A stretch of 46,775 nt of DNA from contig QZLH01000890.1 of assembly GCA_003833135.1 (NCBI GenBank), forward strand, positions 6,616 through 53,390, in the 5' to 3' direction. Numbering within the stretch: the first letter of the stretch is position 1; each line of letters starts with the position of its first letter. The notes beneath the pieces were generated by a model that ran no database searches, was not told where the DNA came from, and worked only from the letters and a program-made list of their open reading frames with translations. A program made the position numbers and the translations under genes. Source of the DNA: Oehlia diaphana (lineage: Eukaryota; Glomeromycota; Glomeromycetes; Glomerales; Glomeraceae). Below, in pieces: positions 1 through 14,545 of the stretch.

Positions 1-2
1 CT

Positions 3-155
3 GTGGATAATACAATAAGATTTTTGTATGAGCAAGGGCCAGAATTTGGTGAGGTAAATGAGAAATTAAGAATTTTAAAAGGATTGCATAAACGTGTTAA
101 ATTACAACTTGTAAAGAATCTTAAACAACTTAATCTTCATAATTTTCATGATTAA
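3..155 (+). CDS. 3' end of an unidentified protein gene (partial)
   Basis: An open frame enters from the left edge and stops at TAA 153-155, giving 50 residues. The tail is rich in Lys, Leu, Asn and His and looks like an amphipathic helix (KGLHKRVKLQLVKNLKQ). The other two forward frames hit stops within the first 20 bases, which supports this frame. I do not recognise the family. The fragment could be a last exon or the end of a longer exon; nothing in the window shows its start. AT-rich sequence follows directly, as expected for a 3' UTR. Confidence 0.5.
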   Translation: MDNTIRFLYEQGPEFGEVNEKLRILKGLHKRVKLQLVKNLKQLNLHNFHD

Positions 156-1615
156 ATAGCCAATAATAATGTAGTATAATGCATGTAGTTTAAATAACGA
201 TAATAATAAATAATACGTAATATAATACTTTAATTAAATCACGTGTTTATTATCTTATTGGTCAGAATTTATATAACGAACTGTTCGGTATACAGTATAG
301 GTGTTATATAGCAAACTCATTCTATACCAAACAAAAATCACTGGAACATTGAGTTCGGTATAACCAGTGGCGACTGTATTGCTAAAATTTAATATAATTT
401 GAACTTTAAAATTTAAACTTGGCAATTTTAGATTTAAATAGAATATATATAAGATTTTTACTTCAAATCACCGGGAGTGATCATTACCATTGGCAAGAAT
501 TATCAATTTTTACTGGCACTATATTTTTATAATGCTGGTCAATCATTATAATTTCAATCACCGGTGATCATCATCTTTAGTGATAGTTAAAAAATTCTAT
601 ATATAAAGTAATTATTAATTTGATTATTTTTAGTTTTTTATAATGTATTATACTAATTTATACATACTATTATAATTTATATTTTTCTTTAATTTATTTA
701 TATAAAAACTGAAAACTTATATAAATTTAGTTTTTTAAAATAACTTTTTTTTTAATAATTATTATTTTAGTTTATTAAATTTATTAATTAAAATTTATTT
801 TTATTATTAATAAAAGAATTTGTTTTTATTTATCCAAAAATCAATTTATTTATTATCAAAATAGAATATTATAAAATATATAAATTTAATACCAATTATA
901 TAATTTTTTAAATAAAAATACTATAAATTCTTAAATATTTAGTATTTAAAGCTATCATGTAGCTTATTATTTATACTAAGTGTTAAGCAATATAAATAAA
1001 CAAATATTTTACTGATAAATTACATTTAATTGGTTATTAATAATAGGATGAATGGCCAATAAATATTATATATATAAATTTTCAATATATTTTATATCAT
1101 ATAGTATAGTAATAGATTATTTATTTATCATATCAGATGATCTACAAAAATAAAAAAAAAATATTATTTGCTATAAATTTATAATGTAATATTTCATAAA
1201 ATTATAAACTTTAATATATAAATTATTTTATTATAATATCAAAGTATTGGTATATACTATTAAATTAATAAAAATTAAAAATTATATTAAAATTATAATA
1301 TATTATATATAATAAAAAATATAATCAGATTACATTAGTCATAAGGTAAGAATAATAATGATTTCATAATAGACCTCTTTAAATTTTAATAAAATCTAAC
1401 ACTTAATACTGACAAAAGATGTATCTTATTGCTATTTTAAAGTTATGGCATAACTTATTAACTTTTTGATCTTCCCAATATGCCATTAAAAATGAATTAT
1501 ATTAAAATTTTCGATGTTAAATTTTCACAAAAGTACAGTTGTACGTTCAAGTCCTATTTCTCAGCTTGGCAAATATGAAAAAGATAAATAAAAATGTTCA
1601 GATAAATAGGAATTA
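156..1615. other. AT-rich intergenic DNA with short repeats
   Basis: No coding sequence was found. The stretch at about 250-600 is less AT-rich than the rest. It carries two related copies of a sequence starting TTCAAATCACCGG (466-490) and TTTCAATCACCGG (553-575), the second containing the perfect 12-bp palindrome ATCACCGGTGAT at 557-568. The motif GTTCGGTATA also occurs twice, near 282 and 354. From about 600 to 1500 the DNA is almost pure A/T with no visible structure. Confidence 0.5.
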
Positions 1616-1708
1616 GCCCGGATAGCTCAGTCGGTAGAGCGTGAGGCTTTTAACCGACAATTTCGGTCCGAAACCTTAAGGCCGTGGGTTCGAGCCCCAC
1701 TCCGGGCG
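1616..1708 (+). tRNA. tRNA-Lys(UUU) with a 20-nt intron
   Basis: A cloverleaf folds with acceptor arms GCCCGGA (1616-1622) and TCCGGGC (1701-1707) plus discriminator G1708. The D arm contains AGCTCAGTCGGTAGAGC, and the T arm contains the GGTTCGAGCC core. The anticodon stem TGAGG pairs with CCTTA (1674-1678) around the loop CTTTTAA, giving anticodon TTT at 1649-1651. The 20 nt at about 1653-1672 interrupt the loop one base 3' of the anticodon, the normal place for a nuclear tRNA intron. The intron contains a CCGA...TCGG hairpin. T-rich sequence from 1711 (TTTCTTTTT) fits a Pol III terminator. Confidence 0.95.
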
Positions 1709-2650
1709 CTTTCTTTTTAATTTTTTTTAATTAATTCAAAACCTCGTTTCAAAGAGTTAAGTATAACATTTGGTTAATTTAGTCTAATCTAATCCTTGTT
1801 TTAAGACAAATATTTATTACCAATGTAGATATGGGGGAGGGAGATTAAACGTACATAAAAAATATGGCTTTAAATTATGAACGAAATGCAAAATTGATTC
1901 CACATGCACAAAATCTTCCATTTATCATGAGTTAAGATTAGGCTAGCTAAGAATAAGAAGCTTTTCCTTTGTTGTACAATTTATATCCTTCTTAATAATA
2001 ATTTCCTAGTCGTCCTTCTATTAACTGTTAACTGTTAATGAAAAAACCAACGATATCGTTATAAATATTATTAATGTATAATTGATGATTAGTAAATTTT
2101 TAAATGGATAAAAAGAACTTGTAAGGCGAAAGATCATGATTCTTGTACTAGTATTCGAAGTTTCGAACTGTGTTTTAATTTCAGGAATTTACATAAATTG
2201 GGCTGTTATTTTACTACGTCACTAACGCTTTAATATTCATTCAATCTCGATTAACCACTTATAATCATTAATGTAAATTAAAAATACCAACCAGGGTAAA
2301 TAAATAGAATTCGGTTATAAGAAACATATACATATCAGATCCGAAATTCATTTTGAGAATTAAAATAAAATTCTGTGTAGCCTTACGTTTCATCTTGTAC
2401 TATGTCGATCTAAATTAAACTGGTAAAGGTTAAAAAGGTTAAAATAAAAAAAATCTTTAAATCATTTAAATCTACTCTGGTGTTTCTCTTGTGGTTTTAC
2501 TGTATAATATCACCGGCAGTGAAATAACTTCCGCGCAATAACCAGCTATTTTCCATCTTTTTTCTTCGAATCCTTTATTTGTCATCGCGGAAATTAAAAG
2601 ACCTAACCTTTTTTTTAATCAAAACCAATCTAACCCCTTGCAACAGTACA
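1709..2650. other. Intergenic region and upstream region of the ARF6-type gene
   Basis: The first bases are the T-rich terminator of the tRNA. No coding sequence was found in the rest. The last 150 bp before the ATG at 2651 are less AT-rich and should hold the promoter and 5' UTR of the GTPase gene. I could not identify a specific binding site with confidence. Confidence 0.4.
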
Positions 2651-3486
<836 letters not shown>

Positions 3487-3735
3487 AATTCCCCGTAAGG
3501 TTATTTATTATTCTTTTCTGGGAATAAACCGACATGTAGATTAGAATAAAAGGATTGGCTGGACCTATGAAATCAATCATTTATACACGGGTCGAGCTTT
3601 TTTTTTACATAATTTATCATCAATTAATTGCATTAATTTATTATATAAATCAGTTAAAAAAACATTATTTATTTTTTTATTTACTTATTTATTTATTATT
3701 TATATATTTTTTTTTTTTTAAAGATCAAAAATTTT

Positions 3736-6350
<2,615 letters not shown>

Positions 6351-7656
6351 ATGGCAGCAAATTTTTGGACTTCGACTCATGGGTAAGTTTTTATATTACG
6401 TTAAACATAAAATGTTATGTTTAATAATAAAGAATGATTTTTTTGCTTCGCTTAGGACGAATTGGTTGCTTAGTCGTCAGGCTCTTGCTGATTGCAGAAA
6501 AATAGATCGAGAATATGTTAATGAAAAAGATTTGATAAAAGTTAACATATGGTTCGCTCAAAGTAAGTTAATTTTATCACTTATTTAATTATATACCAGT
6601 TTTATTTAACATTTTAACATTTCATTTGTCAAAATATGTAATAGTAATAACCGATCTTGGAAGAAGTCTTCAAGTACGACAAGTCATTATTGCTACTGCC
6701 ATTACTTACTTCAAACGGTTTTACACAAAGTAAGCGTAAAACTTAAGATCGTGAAATGTTTTTGAAATAAATTATATTTATTATCATACTGAACATCCAT
6801 TTTTTATTTAAAAAGGAATAGTTTTAGAAATACAGAACCTAATTTAGTCGCCGCCACTTGTATGTATCTAGCATGTAAAATTGAAGAATCTCCACAACAC
6901 ATCAAAGCTATTATCACGGATATGAAAAATATTATGCAAGGTAAAATTAATTATGCAAGTATACATTCTTACAAAAAGTAAATGTCCTAAACACCCTATC
7001 TATTTATATTAGAAAGAGGAGAACACTTTACATACGATAATCAAAAAGTAGCAGAAATGGAATTTTATTTATTAGAAGAATTAGATTTTAACATGATAGT
7101 ATATCATCCATATCGTTCATTAATGACATTAGCACAAGATCTAGGTACAAAAAACGAAGATGTACAATGGGCTTGGTATGTTATAAATGATTCTTATAGA
7201 ACTGATATATGTCTGTTATATCCACCACATGTTGTTGCTGCTGCTGCTCTTTATTTACGAATAGCACTTAGAGGAGGTGCGCAATATGGTGATTATTCTC
7301 TAACATCAACTACGAGTACTGCGAATGACAATAGTGTTGCTGGCGTAACTACAAGAGGTGCAAAAAGGGGTGCTGCCGCTGCTGCTATTAACAATAATAC
7401 TAATACCAACGCTAATGAAACTCCAAAAGTAAAAGATATTAGATTATGGTTTGCTCAATTAAATGTCGATCTTGAACATGTAATAATTTTCTCTTTTTTT
7501 TCACAAAACGAAAAAGAAATACTATTTTTAACTTGCTTATTTTTTTAATAGATATCCGATATAGTACAAGAAATAATTTCATTATATTTTTTATGGGGTG
7601 AAGAAGATAAACAAAATGAAAAAATTCGTGAAATATTGACAAGATTACTAAAATGA
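6351..7656 (+). CDS. SSN8: Cyclin C (Mediator kinase module cyclin, Srb11/Ssn8 type)
   Basis: Six exons (6351-6382, 6456-6562, 6645-6729, 6816-6940, 7013-7479, 7552-7656) encode 306 residues. Cyclin C activates Cdk8 in the Mediator kinase module and represses or tunes RNA polymerase II transcription. The N-terminus MAANFWTSTH matches the cyclin C signature. The first cyclin fold includes RQVIIATAITYFKRFY and TCMYLACKIEESP. The second begins near MEFYLLEELDFNMIVYHPYR and includes NDSYRTDICLLYPP. A low-complexity insert of about 50 residues (Thr/Ser, six Ala, Asn/Thr) separates AALYLRIAL from the conserved WFAQLNVDLEH; human cyclin C has only a few residues there. Start choice rests on the conserved N-terminus. 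Confidence 0.95.
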
Positions 7657-8129
7657 AAGTTACTTTCTATATAAAAGAAAAAAAATTTATATATTAAAAA
7701 TTAGTAAGAAATCAACTTTTAAAGACAATTTAGCAATAGATTTTATAATTATAGATAACAAATTTAGCAAATTTGTGACGTCTTAATAGGATATTTTCAA
7801 TTTTTAATAAAAAATAATATTAATTTCGAACAAGTGATAATATGATAATTTTTGTTTTAATTACCAATATTAAAAACAAAGGTTCTATATATTTAATTAA
7901 ATAAATCAAAACAAAAAATAATTAATTAAATAATAACAAAAAAAATATTCTAAAAAAGTCCATATATATTATAAAGTGAGTATTTTAGTTATACTCAAAA
8001 ATGGGATATTATTGTTAGTGGTTATTATAAATAATAATAACTAAGATTAAAAAAAAATTTGCTTTATTAGTATGTATAATATTTGTACAAAATTATCATA
8101 AAATAACTTTAATACTTACGAAATTAATT
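7657..8129. other. AT-rich intergenic region between convergent genes
   Basis: This 473-bp stretch lies between the stop codons of cyclin C and the Skt5-like gene, so it should contain both 3' UTRs. Several AATAAA-like hexamers occur on both strands. No coding sequence or RNA gene was found. Confidence 0.5.
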
Positions 8130-10183
8130 TTAAGATATAGTACAGTCTTCTTTGTTTGCTTGCGCTCTTGTATGTTTTGCCGGTTTTGCACGACCTGCGT
8201 GACCGAAATTCAATTCTTTAAGACGTTGCATTGCTCTCTTATTTCCCTGAGCTATAATTTCAAATAAATTTTCTTTAATATAAATTCATTTTTTTTTTCC
8301 TTCATTGACAACATTTGGTCATAAATACCTGCAGCACGCATATACCAACGCCTCGCTTCTTCAATATCTGCTTTAACACCTATTCCTACTTCAGTAAAAT
8401 ATCCGATCGCATATTCTGCTTTTGCAAGTCCTTTATCAGCAGCCTTACGCGCCCATAAATACGCTTCAGTATCAGATTGATTTAATATACCGTTTGATCC
8501 AGTTAAATACCACCCAGATAATGCTAATTCTGCTTCCGAGTGACCTTTTTCAGCAGCACGAGAATAGTATCTAATTGATTGGCGTGGATCAACAGGGCAT
8601 CCTAATTGACCGTATTCATAACAACAACCCAATTTAAAACAAGAAGGTGCGTAACCCAGGTCCGCCGCCTTCTTAAATTCTTCTATAGCATGTTTTTCAC
8701 TTCTAATTAATGAAGGAATTTCTGGAGGTTCTTTTTCAGGTTTTGCATGTAATAAACCTAACTCATGTAGTGCATGTGGGTTCTCTTCATCAGCATTGGC
8801 CGCCGCCCGTTTAAGCCATATAACAGCATCACGAGGATTTGGATTTTGATTTAATAATCCTCTTAACATTATAATACCAAGTTTATACATGGCGGCTGTA
8901 TCACCTAACGCAGCAGCTTTTTTATAGAATTGAGTAGCACGATTTGGGTCGCGTTTTGTTCCAGCACCATATTCATAACATACAGCAGTACGGTAAGTAG
9001 CGGTAGCGTGGTTTTGTTTCGAAGCTTGCATATATAAGTTAAAAGCCTTATCAGGATCCATGGGTAACCCTAATGATCCATTACCATAACAATTTGCAAG
9101 ATAAAATTGAGCGTCAGGATATGCTGGGCGACCAAATCCTATTCCTTGCGTTGCCAAACGTTTAATAATCTTAACTGCTTCCTGAAGTAAAGCATCCTTT
9201 TTCTTCTTAGCACTTTTAGGATCCTGTTCATCTGTAGCTCCAGCAGCTTCAATTAGATAATTACCAAACTTAAATAATGTAGCAGGATCCCCACTATCTT
9301 TAGCTTTTTGACGATATTTTTCTATAGCTTCAGGCGTATATGAAGGTTTTTCTTCTGCTTTAGCAGGATCTTTTTGTTTTGTTGCGGATGATATATTACT
9401 TGCACTATCTGAATATGTTCTATTAGATTGGTCATAATGTATTGGTTGACCAAATTCATCTACCGGATATCCCTCTTGTGGATATCCTTCTTGTGGATAA
9501 CCTTGAGGTGGATAATTTGGATCGTAATTTGGATTATAGTTTGAATCGTAATAGTATTGAGGTGGTCCATTATAATACCCATCACCTTCGGGATAATCTT
9601 GTTGATAAGGATCGTGATTGTATCCTTGATATTCATAAGCTCCTTGGTCATAACTATATTGCTTTTGAGGGTACGCATAAGCCTGATCCTCTGGATATCT
9701 ATTTGCAGGATCATAATGCTGTCTGGGTGGATAATAATCTCTATTTTCATAATGATTATTATTATAGTAAGGAGGAATTTGGTTATCTTGATTCAAAGGA
9801 GGTCGCGAACCCTGAGGATGATCATAATATCCATCCTGGTAATTGTAAGTTTGGTATTCGTCTTGTTGTGGTTCGTATTGAGGCGGTATTCGTTCTTGAT
9901 TCGGACGAGGACGAGAAGACTTTTGTGAGATCGCTCTTTGTGGAGGAGATGCATGAAGTAAATTATTGCTTGTAACCGGTGTAGAATTTGAACGTGGTGG
10001 TAGAGCATATTGTTGGTTGTCACTAATTCGTAGACTGTTCATGCGGTCAACTAAAAGGTCCGGAGATTTAGATTGCATTGGTGGGCGATAATCGCTGTAT
10101 GCCTGATCGTGATAATGTTGAGGAGCAGGAGATGCGCGGCGATCCCCATAATACGGGTCGCGACCAGCTGGCTGCGCGCTCAT
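8130..10183 (-). CDS. Skt5/Chs4-like chitin synthase regulator with Sel1 repeats and CaaX tail
   Basis: Two exons, 10183-8329 and 8251-8130, encode 658 residues. Skt5/Chs4 recruits and activates chitin synthase at sites of wall growth. Residues 1 to about 270 are low complexity, rich in Tyr, Gln, Pro and Asp, with tandem PQEGYPQEGYP-type units. From about 300 to 630 there are several Sel1-like repeats (patterns such as AYLWARKAADKGLAKAEYAIGYF). Removing the 77-nt intron (8252-8328; donor GTATTTATG, acceptor ATTATAG) restores the repeat sequence RAAAQGNKRAMQRLKEL. The protein then ends in NKEDCTIS, a CaaX-type prenylation box like that of yeast Skt5. Reading through the intron gives a 643-residue form without the Cys. 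Family by repeat layout and tail: strong; exact orthology: inferred. Confidence 0.88.
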
Positions 10184-11010
10184 TCTGTTATTGTACTCTT
10201 CTTTTTGAATAGTATGTGACTAAATTTATATGTGCAATATATAAATAAATATATATATATATTATGTTTTATGGGAAAAAAAATTCTTTTTACTAGAGCT
10301 GGTTTTTTAATTTCTTTTTTTTTCAAATTAATTACATAAATATAGACCAATTAAATAATTTTCGTGTAATGCATTTTTTTTTACATAGCAACGGCTTTTT
10401 CTAAATTAAGGTGCTGAAATGAAATCCGCATGGTAAAAAATTTGCCCAGAATTAAGGGTGCAATGATCACGTTAAGTACTTGTGCAGTTGTGCTTGTGGC
10501 TGAAATATTAGAAATTCAACATTAATGTCATTAATGACATATTGACATTAATAGAAAAATAAAAAAAACTCGTTTAATTTTCGCATATTATCGTGGGAAA
10601 CTCGAAACATACTTATTTTCTTTTGATTAATTTGATTTTATGGAAAATTATATATGTAATAAGGATACATTCATTATAAACAAAAATGACAAAAATGACA
10701 GGACATATAAAAGATAAAAAAGGACTTGTTCCCTTCCATAACAAAATTAAAGGTGAGTAATATATATGTATATTAAATAAATATTTTTGTTTCAATATAC
10801 GAGAAAATAAAGCGAATAATTTTCTTTTAAAATTAAACAAATGTATAAAAACAAAAAAAAACAAATAAAATAAAAAAATGTATAATCGAGAATCAAATAT
10901 TATCAAATATTAAAATAGCGAATTATTTTTACCATCACCTATTCTTTTATTTGACGCTCGTTTATATTGCTATTAAGGGTTATAATATCTTTATTTGTTT
11001 ATAAACTAGA
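10184..11010. other. Intergenic: Skt5-like promoter and calmodulin 3' region
   Basis: Both flanking genes are on the minus strand, so this stretch holds the upstream region of the Skt5-like gene and the 3' UTR of calmodulin. A perfect 16-bp palindrome, ATGTCATTAATGACAT, lies at 10525-10540, followed by a further ATTGACATTAAT at about 10541-10552. An open frame at 10613-10906 is a run of Phe, Leu and Ile with no family features, and I treat it as chance. Confidence 0.45.
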
Positions 11011-11851
<841 letters not shown>

Positions 11852-12757
11852 TGCGAAAACTGTAGACTTCAGATGTTAAAAAAAAAAAAATTCAACAAAG
11901 TAAATGCTTGAATTTATACTAATTTTTTTTTTTTTTTTGTCGAGAGGAGTATTTTCTGAAAGTTTGACAATGTATGATGTCGACCCCTTTTTAGGAGCGG
12001 CTAGTGAAGATGTCAATCTTTGAATTTTAGCCAATTGCCTTTTTTTCGGCTAAAGATGAAAGTAATAGAAGTTGTGTCAACTTTGAAAAATATATAATTG
12101 GGCGCAGTGACTTACACCAAACAACAATATTTTCCCCAAAAAAGGGTGTGCACAAACCAAAATTTAGCCTAATTAAATCAACATTATACGGAATTATTAT
12201 ATCCTTTTGTCAAGCCTCAAACATGATAAGATATTTGTGTCACGTCACATAAATACAAAATCGCCAAGAAAAGTTGATGTCTTTTGCTCTTTCTATTTTT
12301 ATCAAGGCTGAAATTTGAACGGAGTTGAATGGCGTTTCTTATTATAATAAACTTGCATTACGCGTCATCATTATTTGTATCCGGTAATTCCGATTCGTTT
12401 CTCTTTTTTTTAATTGCAGATAGTTTTTTTTCGTGTTAGTTTCACATTTTATCATGTTTTATTGCCTTTAATTAAAACAGAGTACAGGATTATCGTTCGC
12501 CACTTCGCCGCAGTCCTTTGACGATCATTCTTATCGTACATGCTCTGAGTGACGTCTACGATATTTGAAAAAAAACTGTTGTGCAGATCAACTTGCAAAG
12601 CGCGTTACTATTTTTTTTTTTTTTACGCGAGTATAAGAGAATTTTTTTTGATGATTGGCAAGCCAGAAAGCTTTCTATAAATTGAAAATTATTTTCAAGG
12701 TTCTTTATCTCGACGTTTAATTGATAGTTACTCACTCCTTTCTTAACTGTAAAAAAA
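11852..12757. promoter_or_regulatory. Divergent upstream region, calmodulin / FAD oxidoreductase
   Basis: This is the longest promoter region in the gene-rich part (906 bp) and is less AT-rich than the intergenic islands. It contains poly(T) and poly(A) runs at about 11879-11938 and 12610-12625. A CRE-like TGACGTC lies at about 12550-12556, and a CACGTCAC site near 12240. No coding sequence was found. Regulation by CREB/ATF-type factors would be inference from the motif only. Confidence 0.45.
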
Positions 12758-14031
12758 ATGACAGAGTCTGTGGGCCGTCATATCGCTATCCTTGGAGGAG
12801 GCGTTATTGGTTCTTCCATTGCATATCATATTACATTACTCAATAGAGATCCTAATTTAAAAGTAACTGTTATAGAGCAAACCGCAATTGCCAGTGCCGC
12901 TTCTGGTAGAGCAGGGTACAGTACAAGTATTTGTTGGATTCTTTTTACTATATTTTCAAAAAAAACTGTCCTTTATTTTTTTAAATTATAGTTTTACTAT
13001 GTATATAACTAATTAAACATTTTGATATTTCCTAAAGAGGTTTTTTATCTTATGACTGGTGTGACGGAGGTCCACTTCAAGATCTTGCACGCAAAAGTTT
13101 CAAGTTGCATGCTGAACTTGCTAAAACTTTAAATGGTAAAAAACGGTACGATTATCGAGTTGTTGATACTTTATCAGTAACAGCTTCGATGAAAGCTGTA
13201 AGCGTTAAAGCACCTCCAACGGACTGGCTAAAATCAGGAGTAATTACAAAGTATAAACAAATTGGTACAACAAAGACAACAGCACAGCTTCACCCATATA
13301 AGTTTACTCAAACGTTAATAGAAGAAGCTGAGTCTAGAGGGGCTCAAGTTAAAATTGCACGCGTTGAAGGGCTAGAATTTGATGCTTATAAAGTTTCAGG
13401 AGTTAGACTTTCTACAGATGAAACTATATCTGTCGATACAATTATTATAGCGATGGGTCCTTGGAGTGGGGAAGCTCTTTCATGGCTTGTCAAAAAAAGT
13501 GGTCGTGCATATCAACTTCCGGATGTTTCCGGTCAAAGAGCTCACAGTATTGTAATAAGACCTTCAGTACCAATATCAGCACATGTTTGTTTTGTATCAC
13601 TTAATCTTGGTCGTAAATTTGCCGAACCAGAAATTTATCCTCGTCCAGATGGTGAAGTTTATATTTCTGGAGAATGCGATGAGTCACCACTTCCTCCTAG
13701 TGCTGATCAATATGTTCCAAATCCTACAGCAATCAAAAATCTTAAAAGCAACATAAATACTCTTTCTCCCGAAATCTTGGGCGTTGCACCTGTTATTAAA
13801 GAATCATGTTGTTATATGCCTATATCTGATGACGATAAACCTTTAATTGGTAAAGTTCCTTGGCTAGATGGAGTTTATCTTGCAACTGGTCATTCTGTCT
13901 GGGGAATTTTAAATTCTTCAGGTACAGGGCGAGTAATTGCAGAAATGGTTTTAGAGGGCCAAGCAAAATTCGCTGATGTAAGAGCATTAGCCCCCATGCG
14001 ACCAAGAAATATAAATAGAAATTCTCAATGA
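12758..14031 (+). CDS. FAD-dependent oxidoreductase, DAO family (TDA3-like)
   Basis: Two exons, 12758-12915 and 13038-14031, encode 383 residues. The dinucleotide-binding fold is clear: beta strand, then GGGVIGSS at residues 13-20, with Glu40 (VTVIEQ) at the end of the second strand to bind the ribose. SGRAGGFLSYDW spans the splice junction. Near the C-terminus, GVYLATGHSVWGILNSSGTG is the second FAD-contact segment of the D-amino-acid-oxidase family. The overall pattern resembles yeast Tda3, a cytosolic member of unknown substrate linked to endosome-to-Golgi traffic. The substrate here cannot be read from sequence. No signal peptide or membrane segment is visible. Confidence 0.88.
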
Positions 14032-14545
14032 TTGTTTTTATTATCAAAGTAAGTTATGTTATATGAACTGTTATATAAATACGAATAATCCCTGAATTTT
14101 GAGATAATTTAGCAGGTTCTTAATTTAACTACAAAAGATACATTCTCAAGAGATTTTTTTTTTTTTTTTCAAAAAAAGAAAAAGCATTTACGACAATTCC
14201 ATACTTTATAATTGATATTAAATGTTCCTATTTAAATTATTGAATTGATCTTTAAATACAATTGTCTTGCTTTGATTTTTAGAGAGCGTTTATTAAGAGA
14301 CTTTTATCTCATAGAGCTGTAAAATTAAAATTACTTAATGTATTAAAGCATAAATTAAATTAAGATTAAACACTGTATATTGATGCACTCAAATTAAGAT
14401 TTTAAAGATTTTATGTAACGTCAAATTAACCAAACTTTATTAGGTAATCCACTAGACACTCGCTTTTTGAAAATAACTGAGTTGGAAACAGGAAGGCCAC
14501 CACCTTCACCTTTATAATCAAGAAACCTTGCTAGTACCAGCTAGA
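14032..14545. other. Intergenic region upstream of the FCHO/Syp1 gene
   Basis: This contains the 3' UTR of the oxidoreductase and the promoter of the next gene. A run of 16 T at about 14154-14169 is followed by an A-rich stretch. I see no coding sequence or RNA gene. Confidence 0.4.

Noticed and set aside
9442..9975. Long open frames opposite the Skt5-like N-terminus (177 and 123 codons, plus; 96 codons, minus)
   Set aside because: They are shadows of the repetitive Tyr/Gln/Asp codons of the real gene; composition is biased and no start context or family match is visible.
10613..10906. 97-codon open frame, Phe/Leu/Ile-rich
   Set aside because: Composition is that of translated AT-rich noncoding DNA, and it lies in the calmodulin/Skt5-like spacer with no splice logic.
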